Position numbers and translations under genes: made by a program
In this document: piece after piece, positions 1 to 9,774 of the stretch
Position numbering within the stretch: the first letter of the stretch is position 1
Layout of the letters: each line of letters opens with the position of its first letter
Notes under the pieces: generated by a model
What the model was told of the DNA's origin: nothing
What the model saw: the letters and a program-made list of their open reading frames with translations, nothing else
Database searches by the model: none
From: [Scytonema hofmanni] UTEX 2349
GTDB lineage: Bacteria; Cyanobacteriota; Cyanobacteriia; Cyanobacteriales; Nostocaceae
Direction of reading: 5' to 3'
Assembly: GCF_000582685.1 (NCBI RefSeq)
Contig: NZ_KK073768.1
Coordinates: 4,880,738 to 4,944,737 of the forward strand
DNA: 64,000 nt

Positions 1-75
1 TGTACGTTTTTCTGGAATTTAGGGCGTTGGTGTTGAATTTATCTCATAATAAAATTGCGTGTCACGCCCTTGTCC

Positions 76-3000
76 ATGAACGAACAGCGTCAGCAAGCCT
101 ATCTCAACCTCATTCGCAGCCTGTTAGATTCCCCCAGTGGTGAAGAACCAGAAATTTTAGCAGCAAACCAAGAATTACTTGATACTGGCTTCTTGCAGAA
201 GATAGAAGAAGTAGCACAGATGTGTTTCCAACAGGGGGATGAAAAGACAGCGAATTGGTTGCGAAATTTGGCAATGCAACTAAGGGAAGTATTAAATCTA
301 GATACTAAAGTAGATTTGCAATGTCTCAATGAGGAGGAGGGACAAGCATATATCCAATTCTTGATGCAGGTACTACAAGCAACCGCAGACAGTGGGTTTG
401 GAGTTTACCCATTGCTGGTAATGAATACAGACAAACTCGACGAGGTATTAGCAGAAACATTGCGCCGTTGGGGGACAAATAGACTGGGGGAAGGGGACGC
501 AGATGAGGTGCATAAACTAGCAGAAGTGATTGTCTTTTTTAGCTATCTCATGACAGAATTCTCTTTGGGTAGCAAAGCCAGCAATATGGAAATTGCGATC
601 GCTGGCTATGAAGTCGCGCTGACAGTTTACACTCAGCAAGCTTTTCCCTATGAATGGGCACAAACGCAAAATAATCTCGGATTTGCTTACCGTAACAGAA
701 TTAGAGGAGAGCAAGCACAGAATTTAGAGCAAGCAATCTCTTGTTACCAAAATGCCCTGAAAATTTATACTTTTGACACTTTTCCCTATGAATGGGCAAG
801 GACGCAGAATAATCTCGCTTCTGCTTACCGTAACAGAATCAGAGGGGAAAAAGCACAGAATTTAGAACAAGCGATCGCTTGTTCACAAGAAGCTCTCAAA
901 GTCAGAACTTTTGACGCTTTTCCCTATGAATGGGCAGTTACGCAAAATACTCTTGCTGGTGCTTACCTTTACAGAATTAGAGGGGAGCGAGCGAAGAATT
1001 TAGAGCAGGCAATCGCTTATTTGCAAAATGCTCTGAAAGTCACAACTTTTGACGCATTTCCCGATGATTGGGCAGGTACGCAATATAATCTTGGTTCTGC
1101 TTACCTAAAAAGAATCAGAGGTGAGCGAGCAGAAAATTTAGAACTGGCGATTACTTGTTGCCAAGAAGCTCTGAAAGTTTATACTTTTGATGCTTTTCCC
1201 CAACGATGGGCTGGTACGCAAAATAATCTTGGTACTGCTTACCATGACAGAATCAGAGGTAAGCGGGCAGAAAATTTAGAACTGGCGATCGCTTGTTTTC
1301 AAAATGCTCTGAAAATTTATACTTTTGACGCTTTTCCCGATGATTGGGCAAGTAAGCAAAATAATCTCGGTGCTGCTTACCTTGACAGAATCAGAGGGGA
1401 TATAGCAGAGAATCTAGAACAGGCGATCGCTTGTTTTCAAAATGCTCTGAAAATTTATACTTTTGACGCTTTTCCCGATGAATGGGCAAGTACGCAAGAT
1501 AATCTCGGTACTGCTTACGCTAATAGAATCAGAGGGGATATAGCAGAAAATTTAGAACTAGCGATCGCTTATTTTCAAAATGCTCTACAAGTTAGAACTT
1601 TTGACGCTTTTCCTTATGAATGGGCAAGTACGCAATATAATCTCGGTGCTGCTTACACTGATAGAATCAGAGGTGAGCGGGCAGAAAATTTAGAACTGGC
1701 GATTGCTTGTCACCAAGCAGTTCTGAAAGTTTATACTTTTGACGCATTTCCTGTTGATTGGGCAATGACGCAAAATAGTCTCGGTGTTGCTTACCAAAAA
1801 AGAATCAGAGGTGAGCGGGCAGAAAATTTAGAACTAGCCATCGCTTGTTTTCAAGAAGCTCTGAAAGTTAGAACTTTTGAGGCGTTTCCTGTTGATTGGG
1901 CAATGACGCAAAATAATCTTGCTAATGCTTACTCTGAGAGAATTAGAGGGGAGAAAGCCGAAAATTTAGAGCAGGCGATTGCTTGTCATCATAATGCTCT
2001 GAAAGTCAGAAATTTTGACGCTTTTCCCCGACAATGGGCAAATACACAAAATAATCTCGGTACTGCTTACCTAACAAGAATCAGAGGAGATCAATCTGAG
2101 AATGTAGAGCAGGCGATCGCTTGTTTTCAAGAAGCTCTGAAAGTTAGAACTTTAGACGCATTTCCTATTGATTGGGCTATCACACAAGATAATCTCGGTG
2201 GGGCTTACCGCAACAGAATACTAGGAGAACGGGCAGAGAATTTAGAACAGGCGATCGCTTATTACCAAGAAGCTCTGAAAGTTAGAACTTTAGACGCATT
2301 TCCTGTTGATTGGGCTAGCACACAAAATAATCTCAGTGAAGCTTACCGCAACAGAATACTAGGAGAACGGGCAGAGAATTTAGAATTGGCGATCGCTTGT
2401 CACCAAGAAGTTCTGAAAGTTTATACTTTTGAAGCATTTCCTGTTGATTGGGCAATGACGCAAAATAGCCTCGGTCTTGCTTACGCTGATAGAATCAGAG
2501 GAAATATAGCAGAGAATTTAGAACAGGCGATCGCTTGCCACCAAAAAGCTGTAAAAGTTTATACTCTTGACGCATTTCCCTATGAATGGGCAAGTACGCA
2601 AAATAATCTCGGTGCTGCTTACCGTGACAGAATACTAGGAGAGCAAGCACAGAATTTAGAACTGGCGATCGCTTGTTTCCAAGATGCTCTTTTAGTTTAT
2701 AATTTTGACGCTTTTCCCCAACAATGGGCAGGTACGGAAAATAATCTTGGTGTTGCTTACCGTGACAGAATACTAGGAGAGCGGGCAGAGAATTTAGAAC
2801 AGGCGATCGCTTGCCACCAAAAAGCTGTGAAAATTTATACTCTTGACGCATTTCCCTATGAATGGGCAAGTACGCAAAATAATCTCGGTGCTGCTTACCG
2901 TGACAGAATATTAGGAGAGCAGGCAGAGAATTTAGAACTGGTGATCGCTTGTTTTCAAAATGCTCTGAAAATTTATACTTTTGAAGCATTTCCCGATGAT

Positions 3001-6000
3001 TGGGCAAATACGCAAGATAATCTCGGTACTGCTTATGCTAATAGAATCAAAGGTGAGCAGGCAGAAAATTTAGAACTGGCGATCGCTGCTTATTCTGCTG
3101 CACTCGAAGTTAGAACTCGCAGCAACTTTCCTGAAGATTGGGCAATGACGCAAAATAATCTGGGGGGTGCTTACAGTTACAGAATATTAGGAAACAGAGC
3201 CGAAAATATTGAATTAGCGATCGCTGCTTGTTCTGCTGCACTTGAAGTCACAACCCGCAGTGCCTTTCCTGAATATTGGGCACGTACGCAATATAATCTG
3301 GGGATTGCTTACAGTCAGAGAATATTAGGAGAGAAAACCGAGAATATTGAAACTGCGATCGCTGCTTATTCAGCCGCACTGGAAGTCACAACCCGCAGTG
3401 CCTTTCCTATAGATTGGGCACGTACGCAAAATAATCTGGGAGGTGCTTACAGTCAGAGAATATTAGGAGAGAAAGCCGAGAATATTGAAACTGCGATCGC
3501 TGCTTATTCTGTTGCACTCGAAGTATATACCCGCAGTGCGTTTCCTGAATATTGGGCAGGTACGCAATATAATCTGGGGATTGCTTACAGGCAGAGAATA
3601 TTAGGAAACAGAGATGAAAATATTGAATTGGCGATCGCTGCTTTTTCTGCTGCATTGGAAGTTAGAACCCGTAGTGCCTTTCCTGAAGATTGGGCAACAA
3701 CGCAAAATGATCTGGGGATTGCTTACGGTGAGAGAATATTAGGAGAAAAAGCCGAGAATATTGAATTAGCGATCGCTGCTTTTTCTGCTGCATTGGAAGT
3801 TAGAACCCGCAGTGCCTTTCCTGTTGATTGGGCAGATAAGCAAAATAATCTGGGGATTGCTTACACTTACAGAATATTAGGAGAAAAAGCCGAGAATATT
3901 GAATTAGCGATCGCTGCTTATTCTGCTGCATTGGAAGTTAGAACCCGCAGTGCCTTTCCTGAAAATTGGGCAACAACGCAAAATAATCTGGGGGGTGCTT
4001 ACAGTCAGAGAATATTAGGAGAAAAAGCCGAGAATATTGAATTAGCAATCGCTGCTTATTCTGCTGCATTGGAAGTTAGAACCCGCAGTGCCTTTCCTGA
4101 AGATTGGGCAATAACGCAAAATAATCTGGGAGGTGCTTACACTTACAGAATATTAGGAGAAAAAGCCGAGAATATTGAAACTGCGATCGCGGCTTATTCT
4201 GCTGCGCTCGAAGTCACAACCCGCAGTGCCTTTCCTGAAGATTGGGCAACAACGCAAAATAATCTGGGGATTGCTTACGGTGAGAGAATATTAGGAGAAA
4301 AAGCCGAGAATATTGAATTAGCGATCGCTGCTTATTCTGTTGCACTCGAAGTCACAACCCGCAGCGCTTTTCCTGTTGATTGGGCAAGTACGCAACATAA
4401 TCTGGGGAATGCTTACCTTGACAGAATATTAGGAGAAAAAGCCGAGAATATTGAAAGTGCGATCGCTGCTTATTCATCCGCACTCGAAGTTAGAACACGC
4501 AGCGCCTTTCCTGAAAAATGGGCAGGTACGCAAAATAGTCTGGGGAATGCTTACCTTGACAGAATATTAGGAGAAAAAGCCGAGAATATTGAATTAGCCA
4601 TCGCTGCTTTTTCTGCTGCACTCGAAGTATATACCCGCAGTGCGTTTCCTGAAAATTGGGCAATGACGCAAACTAATCTGGGGGGTGCTTACCGAGAGAG
4701 AATATTCGGAGAAAAAGCCGAGAATATTGAAAGTGCGATCACTGCTTATACAGCTGCACTGGAAGTCAGAACCCGCAACGCCTTCCCTCAAAACCATGCA
4801 ACAACTTTGTTAAATCTCGGCAGGTTATACCAAGACGAAAAACAGTTGGACTCAGCTTACAATACTTTTCTTCAGGCAATAGAAACAGCCGAAACTTTGC
4901 GGGGTGGAACTGTTTCTGGTGAAGAAGCCAAGCGCAAACAAGCAGAGGAATGGAATCAACTTTATCAACGCATGGTAGCAGTTTGCCTAGAATTGGGCAA
5001 GGACACTGAAGCCATAGAATATATTGAACGCAGCAAAACCCGCAATTTAGTAGAACTTATCCTCAACCGCGACCTCAAAACTATTTTCCCGCCAGAAGTT
5101 GTCACTCAATTAGAACAACTTCGAGATGAAATAGCTACAGGACAATATCAAATCCAAAATGGTAAAGCTGAAAATCCAAGACTTCTAGCACAACATCTCC
5201 AAGAATTGCGACAGCAGCGAAATGAATTGCAAAATCGCTATTTACCTGTTGGTTATGGTTTCAAATTTGAATCATTCCAGGCTACTTTGGATGAGCGTAC
5301 AGCCATTATCGAGTGGTATATTCTCAACGATAAAATTCTGGCGTTTATTGTCACAAAAACAGGAGAGTTAACTGTTTGGCAATCCCAACCAGAAGATATA
5401 AAAGCTTTGGTAAATTGGGGAAATCAATATTTGCAGAATTACGACGATCAAAAAGACCAATGGCTGAATAGTTTAGGGGAAGAACTTAAAGAATTAGCCT
5501 CCATTCTGCACATTGATGAAATATTAACCCAGATACCAAAGCACTCCTATAAACTCATCCTAATTCCCCATTTCTTCCTGCATTTATTCCCCCTTCATGC
5601 ACTACCAATAAATCAAAATTCTGAAAATTCGTCTTGTCTTCTAGATTTATTTGCTGGTGGTGTCAGCTATGCACCCAGTTGTCAACTACTGCAACAAGTA
5701 CAACAGCGACAACGCCCTGATTTTCAATCTCTATTTGCAATTCAAAATCCCACGGAAGACCTGAATTACACCAATTTAGAAGTAGAAAGCATATTATCTT
5801 ACTTTCCCTCCCATCAAGTATTATCCAAAAAGCAAGCCACAAAAGCTGCCTTATCCCAAGCAGCAACACAATTAAAACAAGCAAATTATCTCCACTTTTC
5901 TTGTCACGGCTCTTTCAACTTAAATTATCCCCAAAATTCTTTTTTATTATTAGCAGATGCATATATTTCCCCTATTCCTGATGATGCTAACCCAGAAAGA

Positions 6001-6489
6001 TATCTCAAAGTTTCCGATACCGAAGCTATAGATTTAAGTAAATGTTTGACATTGGGTAATTTATTTGAACAAACCTTCGACTTTAGTCAAACTCGTCTCG
6101 TGGTTCTCTCAGCCTGCGAAACAGGTTTAATTGACTTCAATAATACCAGCGATGAATATATCGGCTTACCCAGTGGCTTTCTGTATGCAGGTAGTAGCAG
6201 TGTTGTAAGTAGTTTATGGACGGTAAACGATTTATCAACATCCTTTTTGATGATTAAGTTCATTCAAATTTTAAAAAATGCTACAGATATGTCAATACCA
6301 CTTGGTATGAATCAAGCCCAGCGTTGGTTGCGGGATGCGACGAAAGAAGAGTTGCAGGAATGGGTAAAAAAATTGGCGTTAGATAGTACTAAGAAAGGAA
6401 AGATACGTCGTCAAATTAATAATATGACAGGAGAGCAACCATTCAACTCTCCCTTTCATTGGGCTGCATTTACTGCTGTTGGCAAATAG
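76..6489 (+). CDS. Giant TPR-repeat CHAT-domain (caspase-like) protein
   Basis: About 2137 aa. Residues 1-169 are a helical N-terminal region. Residues ~170-1595 are 31 uninterrupted TPR-like units of exactly 46 residues. A linker with more helices follows, and the C-terminal ~350 residues form a CHAT domain. The caspase-like dyad is visible as His in HFSCHG (about residue 1944) and Cys in SACETG (about residue 2014), followed by the conserved GLPSGFLYAGSSSVVSSLW region. In-frame TTG at 55 is an alternative start; I prefer ATG at 76 because cyanobacterial genes rarely use TTG, but neither start has a clear ribosome site. CHAT proteases with TPR sensors are known from bacterial conflict and suicide systems. 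The gene is CAST cargo and is followed 10 bases later by two small genes on the same strand, probably one operon. The target is unknown. Confidence 0.9.
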   Translation: MNEQRQQAYLNLIRSLLDSPSGEEPEILAANQELLDTGFLQKIEEVAQMCFQQGDEKTANWLRNLAMQLREVLNLDTKVDLQCLNEEEGQAYIQFLMQVLQATADSGFGVYPLLVMNTDKLDEVLAETLRRWGTNRLGEGDADEVHKLAEVIVFFSYLMTEFSLGSKASNMEIAIAGYEVALTVYTQQAFPYEWAQTQNNLGFAYRNRIRGEQAQNLEQAISCYQNALKIYTFDTFPYEWARTQNNLASAYRNRIRGEKAQNLEQAIACSQEALKVRTFDAFPYEWAVTQNTLAGAYLYRIRGERAKNLEQAIAYLQNALKVTTFDAFPDDWAGTQYNLGSAYLKRIRGERAENLELAITCCQEALKVYTFDAFPQRWAGTQNNLGTAYHDRIRGKRAENLELAIACFQNALKIYTFDAFPDDWASKQNNLGAAYLDRIRGDIAENLEQAIACFQNALKIYTFDAFPDEWASTQDNLGTAYANRIRGDIAENLELAIAYFQNALQVRTFDAFPYEWASTQYNLGAAYTDRIRGERAENLELAIACHQAVLKVYTFDAFPVDWAMTQNSLGVAYQKRIRGERAENLELAIACFQEALKVRTFEAFPVDWAMTQNNLANAYSERIRGEKAENLEQAIACHHNALKVRNFDAFPRQWANTQNNLGTAYLTRIRGDQSENVEQAIACFQEALKVRTLDAFPIDWAITQDNLGGAYRNRILGERAENLEQAIAYYQEALKVRTLDAFPVDWASTQNNLSEAYRNRILGERAENLELAIACHQEVLKVYTFEAFPVDWAMTQNSLGLAYADRIRGNIAENLEQAIACHQKAVKVYTLDAFPYEWASTQNNLGAAYRDRILGEQAQNLELAIACFQDALLVYNFDAFPQQWAGTENNLGVAYRDRILGERAENLEQAIACHQKAVKIYTLDAFPYEWASTQNNLGAAYRDRILGEQAENLELVIACFQNALKIYTFEAFPDDWANTQDNLGTAYANRIKGEQAENLELAIAAYSAALEVRTRSNFPEDWAMTQNNLGGAYSYRILGNRAENIELAIAACSAALEVTTRSAFPEYWARTQYNLGIAYSQRILGEKTENIETAIAAYSAALEVTTRSAFPIDWARTQNNLGGAYSQRILGEKAENIETAIAAYSVALEVYTRSAFPEYWAGTQYNLGIAYRQRILGNRDENIELAIAAFSAALEVRTRSAFPEDWATTQNDLGIAYGERILGEKAENIELAIAAFSAALEVRTRSAFPVDWADKQNNLGIAYTYRILGEKAENIELAIAAYSAALEVRTRSAFPENWATTQNNLGGAYSQRILGEKAENIELAIAAYSAALEVRTRSAFPEDWAITQNNLGGAYTYRILGEKAENIETAIAAYSAALEVTTRSAFPEDWATTQNNLGIAYGERILGEKAENIELAIAAYSVALEVTTRSAFPVDWASTQHNLGNAYLDRILGEKAENIESAIAAYSSALEVRTRSAFPEKWAGTQNSLGNAYLDRILGEKAENIELAIAAFSAALEVYTRSAFPENWAMTQTNLGGAYRERIFGEKAENIESAITAYTAALEVRTRNAFPQNHATTLLNLGRLYQDEKQLDSAYNTFLQAIETAETLRGGTVSGEEAKRKQAEEWNQLYQRMVAVCLELGKDTEAIEYIERSKTRNLVELILNRDLKTIFPPEVVTQLEQLRDEIATGQYQIQNGKAENPRLLAQHLQELRQQRNELQNRYLPVGYGFKFESFQATLDERTAIIEWYILNDKILAFIVTKTGELTVWQSQPEDIKALVNWGNQYLQNYDDQKDQWLNSLGEELKELASILHIDEILTQIPKHSYKLILIPHFFLHLFPLHALPINQNSENSSCLLDLFAGGVSYAPSCQLLQQVQQRQRPDFQSLFAIQNPTEDLNYTNLEVESILSYFPSHQVLSKKQATKAALSQAATQLKQANYLHFSCHGSFNLNYPQNSFLLLADAYISPIPDDANPERYLKVSDTEAIDLSKCLTLGNLFEQTFDFSQTRLVVLSACETGLIDFNNTSDEYIGLPSGFLYAGSSSVVSSLWTVNDLSTSFLMIKFIQILKNATDMSIPLGMNQAQRWLRDATKEELQEWVKKLALDSTKKGKIRRQINNMTGEQPFNSPFHWAAFTAVGK
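583..4860 (+). repeat. 31 tandem 138-bp coding repeats (46-aa TPR-like units) in two subfamilies
   Basis: Units start at 583 and recur every 138 bases without any indel (for example the last one starts at 4723, exactly 30 periods later). Units 1-18 carry the signature TFDAFP or close variants and mostly NLE at the unit start. Units 19-31 carry TRSAFP and NIE. The switch is abrupt near 3061-3120. Within the first family, units 12-17 mostly share RILG instead of RIRG. Near-identical neighbouring units point to recent amplification by unequal recombination. Confidence 0.95.
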
Positions 6490-6499
6490 GAGAATAATA

Positions 6500-6838
6500 A
6501 TGTCTGATTATGAAATAACTGTTAATACTTTTATCCATCTGCTGAATACTCAATCTTATCTATTTTCAGCAGAGGATAGAATTACACTAATGAAATTGAT
6601 TAATAACCAACCTGATGACATTAAATCTTTATCTGATACTATCTCAGATTGGTGTGCAAAACATCCTGAAGTAGATAAAGCTTTAGGAGAATTTGAGAAA
6701 ATAGTAGTAAGAGGGCCAGGCGATAAGCAAGCAAATACAAATATTCCCAAATACGAACTTGATAAAAAGAATATACTTAATGAAATTCAACAAAGTTCGT
6801 CATCTGCTAAGGAGACAAAAAAAACGACTTCGACTTAG
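6500..6838 (+). CDS. Small helical protein downstream of CHAT gene
   Basis: 112 aa, ATG at 6500 preceded by a purine-rich AGGAGAATAATA that overlaps the stop of the CHAT gene and serves as ribosome site. Residues ~5-70 look like a compact helical bundle containing AEDRITLMKLI and SDWCAKHPEVDKAL; the tail is Ser/Thr/Lys-rich and probably disordered. I do not recognise the family. By position it resembles the small effector-associated or adaptor domains that accompany CHAT and STAND proteins in bacterial conflict systems, but that is inference. The stop codon lies at the edge of a perfect palindrome (6838-6868). Confidence 0.7.
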   Translation: MSDYEITVNTFIHLLNTQSYLFSAEDRITLMKLINNQPDDIKSLSDTISDWCAKHPEVDKALGEFEKIVVRGPGDKQANTNIPKYELDKKNILNEIQQSSSSAKETKKTTST

Positions 6839-6868
6839 ATCCCCGACTTCTTTAAGAAGTCGGGGATC
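6838..6868. repeat. Perfect 31-bp palindrome, dispersed element copy 1
   Basis: Two 15-base arms (GATCCCCGACTTCTT and its complement) flank one central base. The flanking CTGAACACCGC is shared, in inverted orientation, with a second copy at 37965-38009, so the mobile unit is longer than the hairpin. It lies between the small gene and the two-TM gene and could act as a weak terminator or RNA-processing site. Confidence 0.85.
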
Positions 6869-6899
6869 TGAACACCGCGACATTTATCCTTATTTTAAA

Positions 6900-8306
6900 A
6901 TGGATTATTTTTCAACAGGAAAGATAGCTTATCCCAAACTAACTCTTTATGCCTTTCATCTGAAGCATAGCCTGTCACAAAAACCTAAAATCCCTGTAAA
7001 AAATGCTAACGATTTATGGTTAAAATGCCAGCAGCTTGGTAAACAACTTGGTATTCCTAAACTAGAAACTTTACCTGAACTGATTGAAAAAGCAAATAAT
7101 AAAAAAACTAGTATCACTGGAGAAATACTTCCCGAACGTTTCTTAAAATTTACCGCCATCCAACATCAACCAAATCTACACTTAAGCGGTGAAGCTAATC
7201 CCTTAGAAATTCACGATACCTACGCCCTTGATTTAACTCTACGTTATCCTTATTCAGAAGTAAAACTTGCTGATTTAAGAGGGCTAAATCTAGATGATTG
7301 CTTACTGTCTAAAAATATCAAAGCTTCTCTAGGACAAACCCTAGTATTTTTTGCTCAACCTGTAGGAAAAATACATGATGAACAAGCATTCGCTGATGCT
7401 TGTGTCAAAGCATTACTATCAGAAGAAATTTCGCAAAAACTAAATATTTATTGTCAGCATCAAGGGCAATTATTAGGTAGTCCAATATTTGAATATAACA
7501 ATGATGCTGATTTTCCTGAAAAACAGTGTCATTTATTAATTTGGTTAAATACCCATGATATTACTACAGAATTAGAAAACAAGGGAGAATATTATTATCC
7601 TTTAATTGACCTTCTGCTTTGTCGCAGTAAAATTATTTATGCTCGTTCTGAAGCTATATGGTGTTATGAACAAGCTAAATCAGCTTATTCTGATCTGGAA
7701 AAGTATAAGCAAGAATTTAAAGAGCAAAAAAATAACTCTATAGATTCAAAATTTAATAATTTAAATCAATGGCTTCAGGAAATACCAGAAATTTCTTTTA
7801 ATTATGTTGATTATTTAAAAGATTTAGAACTGCACAAAACTACAATTCAAACTAATAGTAAAAACTATCGTTTATATCTTGAAAAGCTAAATAAAATAGG
7901 CATTGGCTCAGATAATTTAGAATTTTTGTCCAACTTCCTAGAACTAGCTGAAGATACCTTAGTCGAACAAATTAACACAAACTTAGCTTATCTTACCCCC
8001 GGTCAAAACCTCTTTGACCAGATGATTGGCACAATTCGCGGCATAGTAGAGTTAGAACAAGCCAAACGGGATCGCTCTTTAGAACGCACCATCCAAGTAC
8101 TAGGTATAGCCTTTGGTGGCGGTGCAATAGTTTCTGGTGTTGTCACCCAACACATAGATAAACCCTTTGCACCACAGATAAATTTCAAGTACCCAGTTCA
8201 CCCCTTGGTATCATCTTTACTTTGGAGTGTTTTAGCTACGGCGATCTTTGGTATAGTGGCGTGGTGGGTTACTAAACCGAAACCAAAGAGAAATAAACAG
8301 AAGTAG
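6900..8306 (+). CDS. Hypothetical protein with C-terminal two-TM anchor, CHAT module member
   Basis: 468 aa from ATG at 6900 (MDYFSTGKIAY). An open frame runs upstream to 6759 but crosses the palindrome and overlaps the previous gene, so the shorter start is preferred. The N-terminal half (to ~residue 200) contains a globular region with the pattern LRYPYS...LADLRGLNL...ASLGQTLVFFAQPVG, which I associate with cyanobacterial proteins encoded beside CHAT or NTPase genes. The middle is charged and coiled-coil-like. Two hydrophobic segments close the protein, around residues 397-420 and 437-458, followed by a Lys/Arg-rich tail, as in inner-membrane anchors. A role as membrane effector or sensor of the CHAT system is inference. 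Confidence 0.75.
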   Translation: MDYFSTGKIAYPKLTLYAFHLKHSLSQKPKIPVKNANDLWLKCQQLGKQLGIPKLETLPELIEKANNKKTSITGEILPERFLKFTAIQHQPNLHLSGEANPLEIHDTYALDLTLRYPYSEVKLADLRGLNLDDCLLSKNIKASLGQTLVFFAQPVGKIHDEQAFADACVKALLSEEISQKLNIYCQHQGQLLGSPIFEYNNDADFPEKQCHLLIWLNTHDITTELENKGEYYYPLIDLLLCRSKIIYARSEAIWCYEQAKSAYSDLEKYKQEFKEQKNNSIDSKFNNLNQWLQEIPEISFNYVDYLKDLELHKTTIQTNSKNYRLYLEKLNKIGIGSDNLEFLSNFLELAEDTLVEQINTNLAYLTPGQNLFDQMIGTIRGIVELEQAKRDRSLERTIQVLGIAFGGGAIVSGVVTQHIDKPFAPQINFKYPVHPLVSSLLWSVLATAIFGIVAWWVTKPKPKRNKQK

Positions 8307-8440
8307 GCATTAGAGCAAGTTATCCGACTCACGCCACATCAATAGTAGGAATAATCTTGCCATGCGATCGCACAAATTTTTTGGACAACCAGATCAATTC
8401 AGGGACTTAGTTAATTTCACACCTTTTTCTGGTTTTATCA

Positions 8441-8944
8441 TCAAACCTTCTGTAGCTTTGCCATTTCTGCAAACGGCATCCTACATCTGTGACAGCACCC
8501 ATCCTCCCACAGCGCAGGCATTTTAAAAGGTGCTTGACAGTTTGGACACTTTGCTAAAATCTTGAGTTGATGGCGATCGCACTTCCACACCGACTTGTAC
8601 TGCCATTCAATTCGGTGACAAGGCGACTCGGCATAACAAGCCCCACACAAGCGAATTGGCTCATGCTGCATTCCCACTCCAGCAGGCGGTAACATCTGGG
8701 CTAACCTTTGAGCATCCACTTCTACTACAGATGCGATCGCTTCCAATTCTTGCTGACTAGGGCGAGGATTAAAATGAAATCTTTCCCAACGTGCCACTAT
8801 AGCACCAATTCCTGCCAAAGTACCCAATCCACTTGCGGATAAATGGTTGGCACGTCTGAACCTGCCAAGAAAGTGGCTCAGGCTTTCCCCTTCATAGGGT
8901 TTAATCAAGAATAGCCAAGGTTTAACATCTGGTGCTTCTATCAT
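8441..8944 (-). CDS. tniQ: TniQ-family transposition protein of V-K CAST
   Basis: 167 aa, the short TniQ form typical of V-K CASTs. The N-terminal region contains EGESLSHFLGRFRRANHL, a TniQ hallmark, followed by a Cys/His-rich zinc-ribbon half with CGAC, CDRH, CPNC and CCHRC clusters. In V-K systems TniQ bridges the Cas12k-guide complex and the TnsC filament. Its ATG overlaps the tnsC stop by four bases (ATGA), so translation is coupled. It is the last gene of tnsB-tnsC-tniQ and converges on the cargo gene ending at 8306. Confidence 0.93.
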   Translation of the reverse strand: MIEAPDVKPWLFLIKPYEGESLSHFLGRFRRANHLSASGLGTLAGIGAIVARWERFHFNPRPSQQELEAIASVVEVDAQRLAQMLPPAGVGMQHEPIRLCGACYAESPCHRIEWQYKSVWKCDRHQLKILAKCPNCQAPFKMPALWEDGCCHRCRMPFAEMAKLQKV

Positions 8945-9771
8945 TTGTACTCCTTAGCTACTTCCTGTAAAACAGCCTTGTCAATCTTCTTCAATCCTCT
9001 TGATAAGGAACGAATTGCAGCTTCCCTAAGAATCTCATCAAGGCGACCAATGTAGCCTTCAGTTGCTGACGTGAGAATCCGTAGCATCTCCTTGCTCTTT
9101 AGATTAGAAGATACTGGCAGTTTCAAAACCATTTGTTCCCACATTTCTACGGTGTTCTTAAAATCCTCTCCCGACAATTTACCAAAGCGAAGATGCGCCC
9201 GAAAGCGTTCGAGAACCTGCTCATCCCGCTTAATTACCGCATCCAAACGGTCTGTTCCTACCAGTACCACAGCAATTCCTAAATCTTCGGCAATATCTCG
9301 CACATCAGCAAAAGTTTCAGGCTTGAGACGGTCAGCTTCATCAATAATTAGCATCTCTACGCCACAACCCTTGAGTACTTCTATCGTCCTATCTCGAAAA
9401 TCAGATACAGTCCCTTTTGTTACCCGATACTTGAGGTACTCAGTAATCTTTTTAAACAAATCCTTGGGGCCACATTTTTGGTGAGGTCGAATATAAACGA
9501 CAGGCACAGTTGGAGGTCGTCCAGCTTCCTGCTGAGGTTTGTGCCTGTATCTGTAGGCATCACAAGCAACTGTCTTGCCAGTTCTCGATTCCCCAACTAC
9601 TCGGCAAGATTTTCTTGCCTTGCGCTTGCCATCTAACCAATCATGGAGAGTTTTTACCTGCTGTAAAGGCACAATGCTCTTACCCTTGAGACGAGCAATT
9701 TCAGCTTGTAACCACTCATCATCCGGTTTTACCCCACCCAACTGCTTGGCGATCGCCTGAGCTTCTGTCAT
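8941..9771 (-). CDS. tnsC: TnsC/TniB AAA+ transposition regulator of V-K CAST
   Basis: 276 aa. Walker A is GESRTGKT at residues 60-67 and Walker B is LIIDEADR at about 141-148. The protein is a compact AAA+ ATPase without the long termini of canonical Tn7 TnsC, as in the V-K branch. It is known to form ATP-dependent filaments on DNA that carry the target mark to TnsB. It begins three bases after the tnsB stop and overlaps tniQ by four bases, so the three genes form one translational unit. Confidence 0.95.
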   Translation of the reverse strand: MTEAQAIAKQLGGVKPDDEWLQAEIARLKGKSIVPLQQVKTLHDWLDGKRKARKSCRVVGESRTGKTVACDAYRYRHKPQQEAGRPPTVPVVYIRPHQKCGPKDLFKKITEYLKYRVTKGTVSDFRDRTIEVLKGCGVEMLIIDEADRLKPETFADVRDIAEDLGIAVVLVGTDRLDAVIKRDEQVLERFRAHLRFGKLSGEDFKNTVEMWEQMVLKLPVSSNLKSKEMLRILTSATEGYIGRLDEILREAAIRSLSRGLKKIDKAVLQEVAKEYK

Positions 9772-9774
9772 TGT

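Noticed and set aside
1..20. Window starts with TGTAC, reminiscent of a CAST right end
   Set aside because: No TnsB-type repeats follow in the first 54 bases and cas12k is missing, so this is most likely coincidence.
2495..3655. Long minus-strand open frames (170 and 82 aa) opposite the TPR repeats
   Set aside because: They are shadows of the phased coding repeat and repeat with the same period.
583..4860. Evenly spaced repeats as a possible CRISPR array
   Set aside because: Units are 138 bp, fully coding and contiguous without spacers; this is a TPR-like repeat. No CRISPR array was found anywhere in the window.
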